Shown here one piece after another: positions 21,960 through 33,526 of a DNA stretch of 64,000 nt (positions are counted from its first letter, which is position 1; each line of letters starts with the position of its first letter). The DNA is taken from NCBI GenBank assembly GCA_014904985.1, contig MU128951.1:1-64000 (forward strand), read 5' to 3'. A program made the position numbers and the translations under genes. The notes under the pieces were generated by a model that was not told the DNA's origin, did not search any database, and was given only the letters and a program-made list of their open reading frames with translations. Source of the stretch: Hydnum rufescens UP504. Lineage: Eukaryota; Basidiomycota; Agaricomycetes; Cantharellales; Hydnaceae.

Positions 21960-24141
21960 CTATCTACGTTCACGTTCATCGTCAGCATACGGCGTCCTGC
22001 ACATGTGGCATGTCGGCCATGAATCGCTGCTATTTATCAGATCTGCACGGCACGTTCGACACAGCATGTGGCCACAAGGAGCCTCAATGGTAGCCCGGCC
22101 TGTCATATCCTCCCAGCAGATGGGGCATTGAGCTTGAAACGAGTCTGACTTTGGGGATGATGCAGACCCGGATATTTCCAGGGAAAGTGAAAGAGCAGTA
22201 GCGAGGGCGAGATCCGAGTCATAATCATGCTCTTCCGGATCGAGGCGTGAAGAAATATCTCCTGGCGCATGTCTTCGGTGTGAATGCAAAGATGGACGTT
22301 CAGAGTGTGAGTTAGGTTCTAGATTTGCATGACGGGGAGAACCAGTGCCCAGGCCAATAGGGGGAATAATAGTCACAGTGTCCTCTGGAACCAGTGAAGG
22401 TCCATGGAAAACAGGGCTCTGACGGGGGAAGTAATTCTCTCCGAGGTCCTCGGGATGCGTTGCGTGAGGAAGAATTATTTCCACCTGTGGGGCCGCAGAG
22501 GGGCGGGTGATTGGACTAACTGGCACGAAAGGTGGAGGGACAGCTGAGGGGGGAGGTACCGGAGGAGACCCTCAAACTCAGACTGGAGACGGGTTTGCTC
22601 TACAAAACTGAAAACGGCCCTATAACTCAATGGATCTCGCAGGTAATCATGTTTGAATTTAACAAGGGGGTGAGAAGTAGGGTGCGAGGGAATTGGGAGG
22701 ACCTCGCAATGCTGGCACAGATCGAAGTCTGGACAGTCCGGATGAAGACACTACAGGAATGATCGCGTCAGTTCGGTCTATGGGTCGCAAGTCTAATTGC
22801 AAGGCCAACCTTGAAGCGGATTCCGATAATATAATTATGACATATATCACAAACAGCGGGGTGGACCGTGGTGAATTGTTCCATCGGGGGCGTCACAACA
22901 TCTTCAGGCCTCGACGCTTTAACGAAGGTGTGATGGGGATGAAGTTCCGGGTGATGCTAAGTTGCCCACATTGAGTCAATACTCCACTGAACAGACTAAG
23001 CAGCGAAGACACTCACCTGAAGCAAAGTGAACAAGTATCAAAGGCTGTAATAGTCGGACGTTATAATGATATGATCAAATGGAATAGATAGGGACTAACT
23101 CACCAGGACAGCCGACGCACTTGTACCTATCGCCAAAAATTCTCGAATCGCACATATTGCACGTCGCGGCGTGGGCGAAAGGAGCAGTAGCCATCGCAAC
23201 GGGGGCAGGTAGGGGGCTCCCGGGAACTGACGGAGTAGATTCTGCTTCCGTTGCCGATGCAGGGGCAAGGGAAGACTCTTGTACACGCTGGACGATGACA
23301 GTACCAGGAGTGCCAAGCTTCGCAAAGTTGTGCGACTCATCATGAGCTTCGTAGCGACGAGTATTCATGCAAGGGTCGCACATGTCATAATCGGCACAGT
23401 CCAAGCACTTGTGACGAACACCGATAATACGCGTGTCGCATACATCGCAGATACTACCGTGCATAGCAGCAGCACTATTCTTTTCAACGCTAGGTTGCTC
23501 CTCCAGGTCCTGTTGGGTACCATGATCATACACGCCATGCACGACCACGCGAGGTGGTTTTAGGATCTTGATAAATGTGTGCGTGGCGTGGTGCATGTGG
23601 CGCACATACGAATAGCAATCATTACACATATCATAATCAGGGCAATCGAGGCATTTATGGCGGATACCACAGATGCTGAGGGAGCACACGTCGCAAAACG
23701 CAGGGTGCACGGACAAAGCAGGAGAGTTCGAATCAATTGCTGTCGACGTCGAAACAGGAGAAGAGGGTGGAGAGACATCAACAAGAGGACGGCCAGTCAT
23801 GCTAACCCCGTTTTTGACATTCGAAGCGACAGGCACATCAGCTGGGTTGCAATACGCATTAAACTTGTGTTCAAGCCGATGGGCTCCACGATAGATGGTG
23901 TAACAGAGCGAACACTTGGATCACAGCTTAGTCGGTGTACACGCAGTGAAGGGGATCAGGAGCATACCATATCGTAATCAGGGCACTTGGAGCATTTGTG
24001 GCGAACACCGTGGATGCTGTCGCCACACGCATCACAAGTGGCATGGTGAGCCATAGTTGATTGACGGCCATTCTGAGGTACAGGGGCGGGGGCAGACTCC
24101 TTCCCAGTCATTGTGTGGCTTCCGTCGCGCTTGGTCTCCAT
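21960..24141 (-). CDS. Protein with five ZZ zinc fingers and a C-terminal RING finger
   Basis: Five successive ZZ-type fingers can be read: CDACGDSIHGVRHKCSKCPD, CDVCSLSICGIRHKCLDCPD, CDVCDTRIIGVRHKCLDCAD, CNMCDSRIFGDRYKCVGCPA and CDICHNYIIGIRFKCLHPDC. A disordered Ser/Pro stretch then leads to a C3HC4 RING (CPICWEDM, CGHMLCRTCRADL, CHMCR) at the very C-terminus, which suggests a ubiquitin E3 ligase. ZZ fingers recognise N-degrons, histone tails or autophagy cargo in other proteins; here the substrate is unknown. Introns are sure at 23915-23967 and after the first half of fingers four and five; the join between finger five and the RING exon (about 22530-22640) is unresolved. The start METKRDG at 24141 is tentative; no PB1 domain is visible upstream. 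Confidence 0.8.
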
Positions 24142-24765
24142 AGACAAATCCGAGTATGTAGTTGATGGGTCGAACTCGTATCTAGTGACTTCGGCTAATG
24201 AAGTATTTGTAGAGCACTTTCGAATTTTTCTTATTCGGGTAGCTCTGCCGACTCTATTGCGGTTGTGACAGCCACAGCCTTCCACAACTGCCACATTTCA
24301 AATCGAAGACGAGGGTGACAGGGATCGTTTGTGCTATAAGTACATCTGGGCCACCGCATAGTTTCAGAGACAAGTGAGATAGGCATATTGAGGCCAAAAC
24401 ACGTGCTTTTTCTTATCGTTGCTTGCAGAGCAGAACATTGGGACCCGGCTGAGTCTGAGATGGGAAGATCAAAGCCGCAATAAGATGATGATGATGAATA
24501 TCTCGATATTTTACCTGCAACTACCGGCTGCTCCCGAAGGGCGCCAAGGGCAGGGGACCGAAGGTCCAGGGATTGTATATACACAGTATAGGTAAGATAA
24601 GAGCCGCGTCCATAACCGCAGACCTCGAACACCTTCGTTCTGAGGTACCACGTCCAATATCGTCTGAGAGTCTGCATTTGTCTCGTGTCTGCTTTCCCTT
24701 CGTCTTCATGGACATATCATAGATTGAGTGAGGCTTTCGTACGCGGGGAGCACGTGGACGGCTAG
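24142..24765. other. Intergenic, possibly an unseen 5' exon of the ZZ/RING gene
   Basis: No recognisable domain. A short open frame continues upstream of METKRDG on the minus strand but has no family resemblance I can name. Confidence 0.35.
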
Positions 24766-26076
24766 CTAGGTATCGGGAGGAGGGCGCTGGCGCCGGACCT
24801 CTGCATTTTCTGACAGTTTTCGTTTCCTCTCTGCATGGGGTGGGGTCCACACCTGGTCATCGATCTCGATTCCGTTCTCTGGTGCAGGCTGATGGGGTGC
24901 TTGGTTGTTGTTGTACTGAGTGGAAGCACTCTTCGGGTCCCTCTTGGGGGTGCGCTCTTCATATCGAGATGTCTTGCAAGGTTCACCAAGGACGAAAATG
25001 GTGTGAGCGTCAAAGAAGCGTCGTGCTTCCGGTTCGTGCGTGAATGTAAAGACCAATGAGGCGGAGTTGCTTTGGGGGATCTTGTCTGCAGCTATCAGCC
25101 ATCGTGTAGGGAGTGGGCGTATGAAACTGGGGAATTCAGTGACATTCATTGCAATCTCGTCTTCGACTTCAGTTGGGGTGATCTGAGTTCCATCCCCCCG
25201 CCTCAACGGGACGTGGTCGAGTTTCACTCGAAAGTATTGGCTGTCAGGGCGTCCTTGAGCCTTTTCCACCGGCGGGAATATGGCTTTAGCAATAAGGGTC
25301 GCATAGGGTTGTAGATCATTGGCTGAGCAAGGGGGGCGGGCAATGGCAATGGGGTTACCAGCCATCGAGTATAGCACAGACATCACGGTAATGTTGTTTG
25401 GGGCGTGTGCCTCACGGAGGCTGCGATTGATGCTGATAACTGCGTCATTGGCGGTCAATCGCTTGTCGGCCGGGATTGGTGGCGAGACTTGGATATTGAG
25501 GCGACCTGGGTGGTTTCGGCATGTTGGACTTTGAGGGGGCAGGCGGGCGGGAAAGAGCTTTTTGGCTGGGCCTGTCGGGGTTATGGGTTTCAGACATTCG
25601 GAATGCCTCCATGCGCTGGGGGCAGAGGGAGTGGGAATGTTGTCTTTAGCATGGTTTCGAGTGTGTTGACTGGCTTTCGGGGTGGGGCTGGAGTTGATTT
25701 TCATGAACTCAGCATTCGTTTTCGTCAGTTCGGCATTCGTTTTCGTAAGCTCAGCATTCGTTTTTGTGAGCACAGCGTTCGTTTCGGTGAGCACAGCATT
25801 CGTTTCGGTGAGGGCAGCAAGGATGCGCGAGGTCGTCATGTGTTCACCTTCATGAGGTGGAGCGCAGATCTGACGTGTTTGCTTACGGTAGTTGGGGTGA
25901 GCGTCGAAAACAAGCTTGTGTATGTTCCATATTTGAGCAGTGTGAAATTCATCCAGCGAAGACGCGCCAATCTTGTGGATGAGGCTGTACACTTCAGCGA
26001 GGTACATTGATGGGTCAGAGGGATCAGTCTCCGGGTCGCATGGGGACGACGTTCTTGCTTGTAAAGGGGTCGGCAT
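24766..26076 (-). CDS. Orphan gag-like ORF1 protein of a non-LTR retroelement
   Basis: Uninterrupted frame of 436 codons from the Met at 26076 (it could extend to 26262). Residues about 80-125 are heptad repeats LTKTNAE, predicting a coiled coil. The region RLNIQVSPPIPADKRLTAND to RPLPTRWLIAADKIPQSNSA, followed by ASLVFTFTHEPEARRFF, matches the pattern of ORF1/gag-like proteins of basidiomycete LINE-type elements. These normally end in CCHC zinc knuckles, but here the tail is Gln/Pro/basic with no knuckle, and no reverse transcriptase or endonuclease ORF is adjacent. CpG content is ordinary, unlike the silenced island. It may be a truncated element or a co-opted gene. Confidence 0.6.
   Translation of the reverse strand: MPTPLQARTSSPCDPETDPSDPSMYLAEVYSLIHKIGASSLDEFHTAQIWNIHKLVFDAHPNYRKQTRQICAPPHEGEHMTTSRILAALTETNAVLTETNAVLTKTNAELTKTNAELTKTNAEFMKINSSPTPKASQHTRNHAKDNIPTPSAPSAWRHSECLKPITPTGPAKKLFPARLPPQSPTCRNHPGRLNIQVSPPIPADKRLTANDAVISINRSLREAHAPNNITVMSVLYSMAGNPIAIARPPCSANDLQPYATLIAKAIFPPVEKAQGRPDSQYFRVKLDHVPLRRGDGTQITPTEVEDEIAMNVTEFPSFIRPLPTRWLIAADKIPQSNSASLVFTFTHEPEARRFFDAHTIFVLGEPCKTSRYEERTPKRDPKSASTQYNNNQAPHQPAPENGIEIDDQVWTPPHAERKRKLSENAEVRRQRPPPDT
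25735..25840. repeat. 21-bp tandem repeat encoding LTKTNAE heptads
   Basis: About five copies of a 21-bp unit (TTCGTTTTCGTCAGTTCGGCA-like on the plus strand) within the gag-like ORF. The unit length keeps both frame and heptad register. Confidence 0.7.
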
Positions 26077-26269
26077 AATTGCTGACGATGAATAACGACG
26101 GTCGAAATTGAGCCGCAATAAGAGTTGGGTCAGAACTATCCGAACGAGAAAAGCTCTAGACACATAAGCCGGCCCCTCCTTTGCATCATCGAGCCTTTGG
26201 ACTAAGAGGAATATAATCAGAGCCTCTTGAACCGAATCCAAACCGCCTTTGTTACGTGTCACAGGGGGG

Positions 26270-26840
26270 TCCCTGAACTAAGAAAGAGCAGTGTCACATA
26301 AAAAATGCCCCTCCAGCCAATTCATGTATTTCTTCAGTTCCCAGTTCAATTTTTGTGTTCCCTAGGCTATCCATGGCTTCAGTATTGAGTTTATGAAGGA
26401 AAAGCATGTATTTCTAACTCTCCTTCCACCATGCCAAGTTTTCATGATATGGATTATGTTTCTTTTTCTGCTTACCATGACCATGCATCGCTGGCTGCAC
26501 CTCCAGGATAGTCTCATCTGCAACTGGATTTGGGAATACCAACATATTTTCCTCATACAAAGTTAGAGTCTTCACTACTGTCCCCTGTTCCAGAGATATT
26601 AGATGCAGTCACCTGTTACATCACTCTTGATTATAGCCTCAATAGGACACCATGAAGACCAATACTACTTACCACTTTCGGTTTCTCAATCCCAATTTGG
26701 CAATGGAACTAGTGAACTTAACTACACATCACAGAGGCCCTTGAACTTAGGTCCACCTGGGCAGAAGCAAAAAAAAATATGGCCTAGAATTTGATTGAAC
26801 CTATGCTTGAAATAGGACCCTTGCTCTGGAAGTTCTTTGT
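26270..26840. mobile_element. CpG-poor repeat fragment, probable transposon relic
   Basis: About 570 bp with two or three CpG between CpG-normal flanks, resembling the composition of the 0.3-6 kb island. No transposase motif or terminal repeat can be read. The call rests on composition only. Confidence 0.35.
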
Positions 26841-27596
26841 TCTGCAGATAGGCTTTACAACGGATACAGTAGGTTGTGTTTATTCTCCCTCGATGAGCCC
26901 ATACATCCTGGCTTTCGACGCACGACAAACCTTGAAGGAAAGGTGGGCTCTCCGAGATTGCCTCCGATAGCTGCTCTCGGTTTCTCCGACAAGTGGGGAT
27001 CAATGGGGAGTTACACTTATGTAGTACTGGACCTCCTCTCTTTTGTTTCTTTGGTTGGTTTTTTCATTCCCAGCTCGGTGTGGACTTACGTAATCACAAT
27101 AGGCACCAGACCAACACTTCCTGTCTGTGGCTTTCTACGCTGTTTGGAGGGCTCCATTACTCCATTGGCCATTGGACTAGCACTTATTTGATGATCAACA
27201 CGCGGATGGACAGTTTTCGAGGCTTGAGCTTGATTACTGTAAAATGACAGAATTGGCAATCTAGTTATACCTTTTATCCATATCCCAACGATTCTCTTTG
27301 ATACACCTTGAGGAATGTTTATAATACCTGCACGAAATGGGAACTGATTTTTTTGCAGGTTGGAGAGTGCTCCAGGTGGAGAAGTTGTAGATGATGATGA
27401 CGCCTCAGATTTTTCAGTCCCAGCAGGAATCAATGAAGGAGATCTGTCAGTACTGTACAAGTACTGTACTGTACAGTATCTTACGCTCAGCCAAAGGATT
27501 TGATAGAACTGTGGGTAGATCACGTGTTCTGCAGCGCGGCATCGGCACTGTCTTGGGCGTTGTCTCTCCGTTCCCGGAAAGTTTGGACGTGTTTGG
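26841..27596. promoter_or_regulatory. Upstream region with clustered palindromes
   Basis: GTACTGTAC repeats form overlapping palindromes (about 27449-27479: GTACTGTACAAGTACTGTAC and TACTGTACAGTA), and a CACGTG lies in ATCACGTGTTC at about 27520, 80 bp before the next start codon. These could be binding sites; no protein can be assigned. Confidence 0.35.
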
Positions 27597-29641
27597 TTGG
27601 CTATGGAGAATACTTCCTATTATGACTGTCCCTGGGTTAACTGTCGCCTTCATTTCGACGGTTACTCGGCCGCTGTCGAGCATCTCGACAAACATTTAGA
27701 GACATTCCTGCCCCAACTAAGGAAGGATTTGGCTCACTGGAGGATGTTGGAGTTTAATCTCAGTCTTTCTGACGGTAAGACTTCGCCTTATCACCCCGCT
27801 TACTCTTCACTTATCTTCACTCGTTTCGCGGTAGATTCTCTCCTTGACGCAGGCGAGGCATCCAGGGAATCGTCTAATCTTTCCAATCCCTTTTTGTCCT
27901 CTTCTCTCCTGAAGACTTCGTCTCGCGGCAGCGATACAGGCGATGCCCCGAGCGGTGCCTTCCGTGTCATCGTTCAACCTACTACGCAGTCATCGCCCCC
28001 CTCGCCCGTTAGAGTGGTTCCTCCAACCTCCCCTCCAGAGACTCCTGAGTCACCTAGACCTGCACCTGTGAAATCAAAATTCTTTTCAATGCCTCGTTCT
28101 CCAAGCTCCATCACTGACCCTTCTGGCCATTCAAGACCTGTAAGTCGTAGTACATTTGCTTCCATAAATGATTCAAGGTGATTTTTTGGACCCTGTTTGT
28201 CTTTGAAATTCTCTAAGCCGTCCATCTTTGTGTATAGTGATGCCAGCCCAAATCCCGTCGAGGACTTCCGAAGTCCATCTCCGGGAACATTATTCAAGGG
28301 ACTAATACACATGCATACTGCCTCTCCTTCCCGTGCCCATTCCAAGTCTTCCCCTGCTCTTGGTTCACCCTCCTCTCCTGTCAAAACCCCCGGATTGTCC
28401 CAATTGTCGTATCCTCCGCAGACACCTGGTACATTCTCTCCTAGCTCTAGGCCGTTGCCTTCTCTGTCGCGAGACTCTGGCCACCCACACATTCCTGGAG
28501 CCGTCCCACCACAAGCTCAAGACGCTGAGGCTGGTTCGCTCGGATCTTCGCATGGTGATGACACTTCGAAGCCGAAGGAACGCAGTCGACCCCAAACACT
28601 GGATTTTCAAACAAGGAGGATGCCAAGGCTTCAACCTCTGGATAAGATCCGACCCTTAAAGCCACTCCCAGTTTTGAGCCCTTCTAATCCAGGGGTGGCG
28701 CAATCTCCTCTCGGGAAGGATACCCCGAATTCGCCAAAATCTCCAAGAAAACGACCTCGCAGCGAGTCCAGTGATCGCACGCGTGATTTCTCCCCGAAAT
28801 CTGTCAAAGTGACTACCTCCTCGCCCCACAGATCGACTACCCTTGCCATCTGTGTCTGATAATACGAGCAGACCCTCATCATCGAAGCAGCGACCCAATG
28901 TGGTCCCTGGAGCTGCACTATCTTCGCACGATGGCACATCCACGGAAATTCCACCCACTGAGTCGATATTCAAGTCTCCGCACGCATTGAATCCGTACGC
29001 ATCGAAATTGTCTTATCCAAGCCCTCGTCCCCACTCTCTTTCCACCACCCCCGATCCTCCGTTCTACCCGCCAGTCCCACCAGTCGTCCCGCCGTGCTAT
29101 CGATGTTCCTGAACCTCCCGTCGAACACCAGGGACAAGGCGATGAGCCTGATGTTATCGATGCTTACGATAGTGCATCTCGACGCCCCCTTTCTGCCGAT
29201 ATCAGGGCGGCCGCTACGCACTTGGACGATCGAAAAGTGGAAGCTGAGCTAGGTGTCTCGTCGACGGCAACCACGAAAAGCACGGGTGGCATTGTCGAGG
29301 CCAATCGTATGCCCGTCGAAGGGCGTATGGTTGCTGGCGATGCAGGGAACCACGTTGCTCGCTCAGGACGGGATCGTCCTGCGAATGATGCGCCAGGTGA
29401 GATTGGAGGCGTGAATGACGCGGTGCCATCCACCAGGAACAATACACCCTCGAGCGACGCTAGTGATGCTGACACTGCTGATGGCAGGCGGGTAGTGGAT
29501 GATGTCGGGAGTCTCCCCTGGGATGGGATTTCGACGCAAGCCCCCGAGATTGATGAGCGTGTGTATGATGCAACCAATATTCATGAGCTTGTGACGGGGC
29601 AGGAGTGGGTGCTCGGGAGCCATTGGCTGCCTGGTTTATAG
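27597..29641 (+). CDS. Disord­ered Ser/Pro-rich protein with an N-terminal C2H2-like finger
   Basis: The N-terminus reads DCPWVNCRLHFDGYSAAVEH-LDKH, spaced like a C2H2 zinc finger (Cys-x4-Cys-x12-His-x3-His). The rest is Ser/Pro-rich with SP/TP sites and a basic KSPRKRPRSE that could be a nuclear signal. Introns 27775-27834 and 28178-28237 (60 bp each) are clear. A third is needed before 28832 (acceptor CCCCACAG) and a fourth between about 28900 and 29090, whose ends are not settled. The C-terminus (HELVTGQEWVLGSHWLPGL) ends at 29641. Function unknown; a nuclear regulatory role is only a guess. Confidence 0.6.
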
Positions 29642-29877
29642 CCTTGAACGTTCATTGCTCCCCCAACTGAATTGTGGTGAGGGGCCGTCAATGGTCAAGT
29701 GTCTATTGGTCTTGTCAAGTTCAAGGTTGAGCAGGCGGTTTTCTTGATTTTCTTTTTCCATGCGGGATCATGTCTCTGAACCCGATACATATCGACAGGG
29801 TGGACGATAAACATGTACAAGGATTTGTTCACTTGTAACAACTACGAATGATGATGGATGGATGCCATGTATAGTTC

Positions 29878-31124
29878 TCATAATTTCTGGGAAGAATCAC
29901 TGTGAGGAAGTTCAACAATCTGCTGCCATCCTGGGTACTTGGGCAGATTGAGCTCGTACTTGTCTCCCATGGCCCTATGAGCATAAACCCACTATCAATA
30001 TTCCATCCTGACTTGGAAAAGACATGCCATTGCACGAAAAAGGTACACGTATCACTCACCTGCTAACGAAACGACCACCAAGGAAATGCCGACCCTTGAA
30101 CGACCGCACACCTTCTTTGGGCGCCGTAAGCGAAATGAGAACATCTGGGTTCAGCCACTTGACGCCACTGTCGAGAGGCTCTGCATTCGCATCCGTCGTA
30201 CCCCCTCCAATGCCATCGGCACGGGGGCGTGTGAGCTCGACAGGGCCACTCTCAACGTCCCATCCGCTGGGGATGTCCACACTGACGATGGGAAGCGAGC
30301 TTGTAGCGAGGAGCGTGATGAGCGTGTCGAAAGGCGCCCGCACGGGCGGATGGAAGGAGAAGCCAAAGATGGCGTCGAGGATTACGTCATAGCTATTGCG
30401 GAGATCTTGGGGAGGTGTGGGAGGAAGTGTTGGAATGGAGAGATTGGTGCACTGTTTGTGCAAGCGCTAGTTTTTGGAAGGCGACCGGGTCGTCAGTCTC
30501 CAAGGATCGTGTTTCCGTGGGAGAAGGCCACAAACTTGATAGATCTCTTTCGAGCCCGGCTGGAGGGGCGTCAGCGACTCGGTCGTCGAATATGGGGGTG
30601 CGTATAAATCACCTTGGGTCATGTAGAGCGTTGGCTTGTACCCAAACATGCCTTAAATGACCACGTCTGTGAGTCCCACGATCGGAAGCGAAGACAATGA
30701 GAGTAGAACCGACTTAGATGGCGAGCGGCAACAAGACCGTCTCCACCCTAAGGGGGAAAAATCATGGGTGTCCCCTAATTCCAAACAGAATCGGTCTTGC
30801 CTGGTTCCCTGGCCCACAGCACACAAGCACCCGACTGTATTTCTTGGAATCGTAAGCCGTTGCCAGAGTTTGGGCACAAGCGAGGCCGGCGAGTTCCATT
30901 AGCTGCACAAACCGATACAAATTCGCAGGCAAACAGTCCTTTTAGGCGACTCAAATCCACTTGTCAGGAAGGCACCAGACCTGATCAAGGCTGAACGCGC
31001 CAGCGGCACCCATCAACTCTTCATCAATCTAAGAGGGGTTCAGCATGTTAAGAGAGGAAGACCACTGAGTAGTAAAGGCCCTAACTTGCTGTGCGAGGCG
31101 GGCGGTCAGATATCGCACAGCCAT
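29878..31124 (-). CDS. naxe: NAD(P)H-hydrate epimerase (YjeF N-terminal domain)
   Basis: Repairs hydrated NADH/NADPH by epimerising the R form so that the dehydratase can act on it. Motifs in order: start [51 protein letters not shown] (substrate loop), VILDAIFGFSF, VSVDIPSGWDVE, DVLISLTAPKEG and GRFVSR. Exons read 31124-31086, 31028-30981, 30902-30801, 30747-30714, 30651-30613, 30546-30536, 30466-30060 and 29974-29878, totalling 258 residues in frame. The intron at 30748-30800 splits GPGNQ from GGDG and starts GCAAGA. The 11-nt exon (30546-30536) is one solution; the alternative acceptor CTCCAG gives PGSKEIYQ but needs a one-base shift. Confidence 0.93.
30748..30800 (-). other. GC-AG intron in the NAXE gene
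   Basis: CAG|GCAAGA donor, a textbook GC-type site, and TTAG acceptor. It interrupts the near-invariant GPGNxGGDG exactly, so the splice assignment is firm. Confidence 0.88.
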
Positions 31125-31877
31125 GGGAAACACAGATCAATTCAATGCGGCAATTGCCGTATTATGCAATCTGACTAATGCTGGGTACAGGCGCCTCGCG
31201 CCTCCAAGGACCCACATTATTATTACCCTCCTTAAAATTGTGCGAGATCTTGCTTCTCGATAGGGCCCTATCTATTCCGTAGGTGAAGATAAACCGCGTG
31301 ATGCTCATCTCGTCCCGCGTGCAGTTCATCCGTGGCGATAGGCATACATATTTGATGTCTCAGGTATGTCGTTGGAATGGATCCAAATGCTCAAAGAAGT
31401 TTTTCCCCAATCTTATTGTTCTCTTCACGTCAGGGATTGCCCCAAATACGTTCAGAGTCTCAACGGGGGCCAATGACAATATAGCATCAAAGACCGGGCG
31501 ATGACAGTCTCGTCACAATAAAATATCTGGATTCCCGGGCTGCTCTTGGGCCAAGTGAGCGCAGGTAAGGCGGAAATTCAACAGGTGTAGACCGTGTAGA
31601 CCATCTCGCAAGGATCGGTATCCTTTACGTACACAATTGGTATTGAGAATCGAAAATAGCCCTCCACGTTGGCGATAAATTCACACGAACTCGCAGATAA
31701 ATTCACAACCAATTTATAGCTCGCTAAGTTCACGGTGCTTGCAAGTTCATATCATGCATCCTTCAGCGACCCACGGCGGCTTGGGATCTGTTTGTATACG
31801 CCAAACGATGCTCGGCAAGTACCGGCGAAATAGTGAAACACTCTTATAGCACAAATCGCTCCTTTGTACGCGTGTAT
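31125..31877. other. Intergenic (divergent NAXE / QNG1)
   Basis: No recognised coding sequence. May contain the unseen first exon of the queuosine salvage gene. Confidence 0.4.
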
Positions 31878-33526
31878 ATGGTCGCATTTTCTGCGTCCCG
31901 GTCGCCCACCCCCTGTATTGAAGAAAAAACCTGTTATGGATCTACCCTCAATGTCATTAGAAACCCGGTGCTGGATAGCGCTGATTTTGCATATAAGGCG
32001 TGTCCCCCGATACTTTTTAAGGAAGGGAACTGATCCAAGTCTCCAGAATATCAACCTAGTTCGCCTCAATGAAAAAGGGATCAAAGCTGCTGCCGTACAT
32101 GTAACTCTGGCCTGTTAATGTGATGAGTATGTCCTGCATGTCTAATGCAACATCATCGACTGTGAACAGCTAGATCGACTAATGCGGTCTCAGAAATACT
32201 CTCCACGGACATGGCGTTCTCAACCCCTACATATGGTTCCTCCTGAATCCATTTCTTCAGCATCGGACCCGCGAGCAAGACCAGTGCTCGATTGGATTTT
32301 TCTCGTATCCGCTCTCAACTTTTCTTTTTGGTCAAAATACGAGTCCCCTCAAAAACGATATGCCGTGCAATGGAGAGAAAATTGGGATATAGATTCTCAG
32401 CCTAAACATTGGGATGGTTACTGGAGTTTATTGGCGGCCCTGAATCGAGGTTGGCCTCCAAAGCGTGCCCTCTTCCCCCCGAGAGTAATGAAATACTTGG
32501 AAATTCCTCATATTTAGCTCTTGAAGATGGAATTCCCATCACCGATCCCACGTTCTACGCATCCGAAACACACTGCCCGGATTCTCTCATTGCTTATATA
32601 TTTAGGGCATCTGCGTCGTCCATGGAGCATATCCCTTTGCTGGCGGAGCGCATTAAAATTATGCGAGAAGTGGGGCAATTCTTTGCAAGGTAAGGCGGTG
32701 ACTTCGCATTCCTTCAAATCTTGACGATTGATGTTGGCGTCTAGGATTTTTCTGGATCATTCCAATCATTTGTAGAACACTTCGTTTCTCGCTATGAGGG
32801 AAAAGGAACTTCTCTCCAGATCGTTCAGATGGTCGTGGAGACCTTCCCTCCGTTTCAAGATCAATTTATTTTTAAGGGACAGCAGGGTATGAATATTAAT
32901 AGCTTCCTTCGCCAGTGAGGTCGCTAATTTAGCCGGAACGTCTGAAGTCTGCTTTTGGAAGAGGGCCCAGATCCTTATTGCCGAAACCTGGTGAGATCCA
33001 TTCTGCGTAATCACTGAAAGTAAAGAAATTAAACTGTCGTCATTCCTTGTCATCAGGGCTGCATTTTATCCAGCATCTAATTCAGAGGCTCATCCGATCC
33101 TGCCTGGTGGAATCGAGGAGTTGACTATGTTTGCTGATTATCGAGTACGTCCTGTCTATCCGATGAGATTCCCTTTTCTACATTAAGCTCTTGAATTAGA
33201 TTCCACAAATTCTGCACCAATTGAACATTATCACCTATGATGCATCACTGGTGGATGCCCTGACCGCCCACGAATATATAGAATCGGGATCGGAACGTGA
33301 AATTGGTATCCGGGCCAGTTCCGTTCTTGCCGTCGAGGCTCTGCGCGTCGAAATTATTGGTATCCAAAAAAAAGACACCGAATCCCGAGGAGATGGAGTC
33401 AGCAGCGTTTTGTTGGACTTCTTCCTCTGGGATCTGGCAAAGAAAATAGAGCTTGGGGAAGAGCAATTAGAAATATCGGGTGTCCAAGAATTACCCGCGC
33501 ATCGTACGCGGAGTATCTGGTATTAG
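31878..33526 (+). CDS. qng1: Queuosine salvage protein (DUF2419, Qng1 family), frameshifted in this assembly
   Basis: Releases queuine from queuosine 5'-monophosphate so it can be inserted into tRNA. Motifs: RNPVLDSADF, RPVLDWIFLVSALNFSFWSK, DGYWSLLAALNRALEDGIPI, CFWKRAQILIAETWAAFYPA, ELTMFADYRIPQIL, SSVLLDFFLWDLAKK and PAHRTRSIWY, which ends at 33526. Clear exons after the first: 32047-32100, 32170-32449, 32518-32689, 32745-32886, 32948-32990, 33057-33144 and 33200-33526. The first intron (31998-32046) must start GCGTGT. Exon 32745-32886 is one base short: TTTTT at 32747-32751 where TTTTTT would restore the frame. The start is unknown; 31878 is the nearest upstream in-frame Met. Confidence 0.88.

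Noticed and set aside
30536..30613. Apparent frameshift in NAXE between the PTLYMTQ and IYQRLHKQ segments
   Set aside because: An alternative acceptor (CTCGAAAG) gives a continuous frame with an 11-nt exon, so an error is not required, although it is not excluded.
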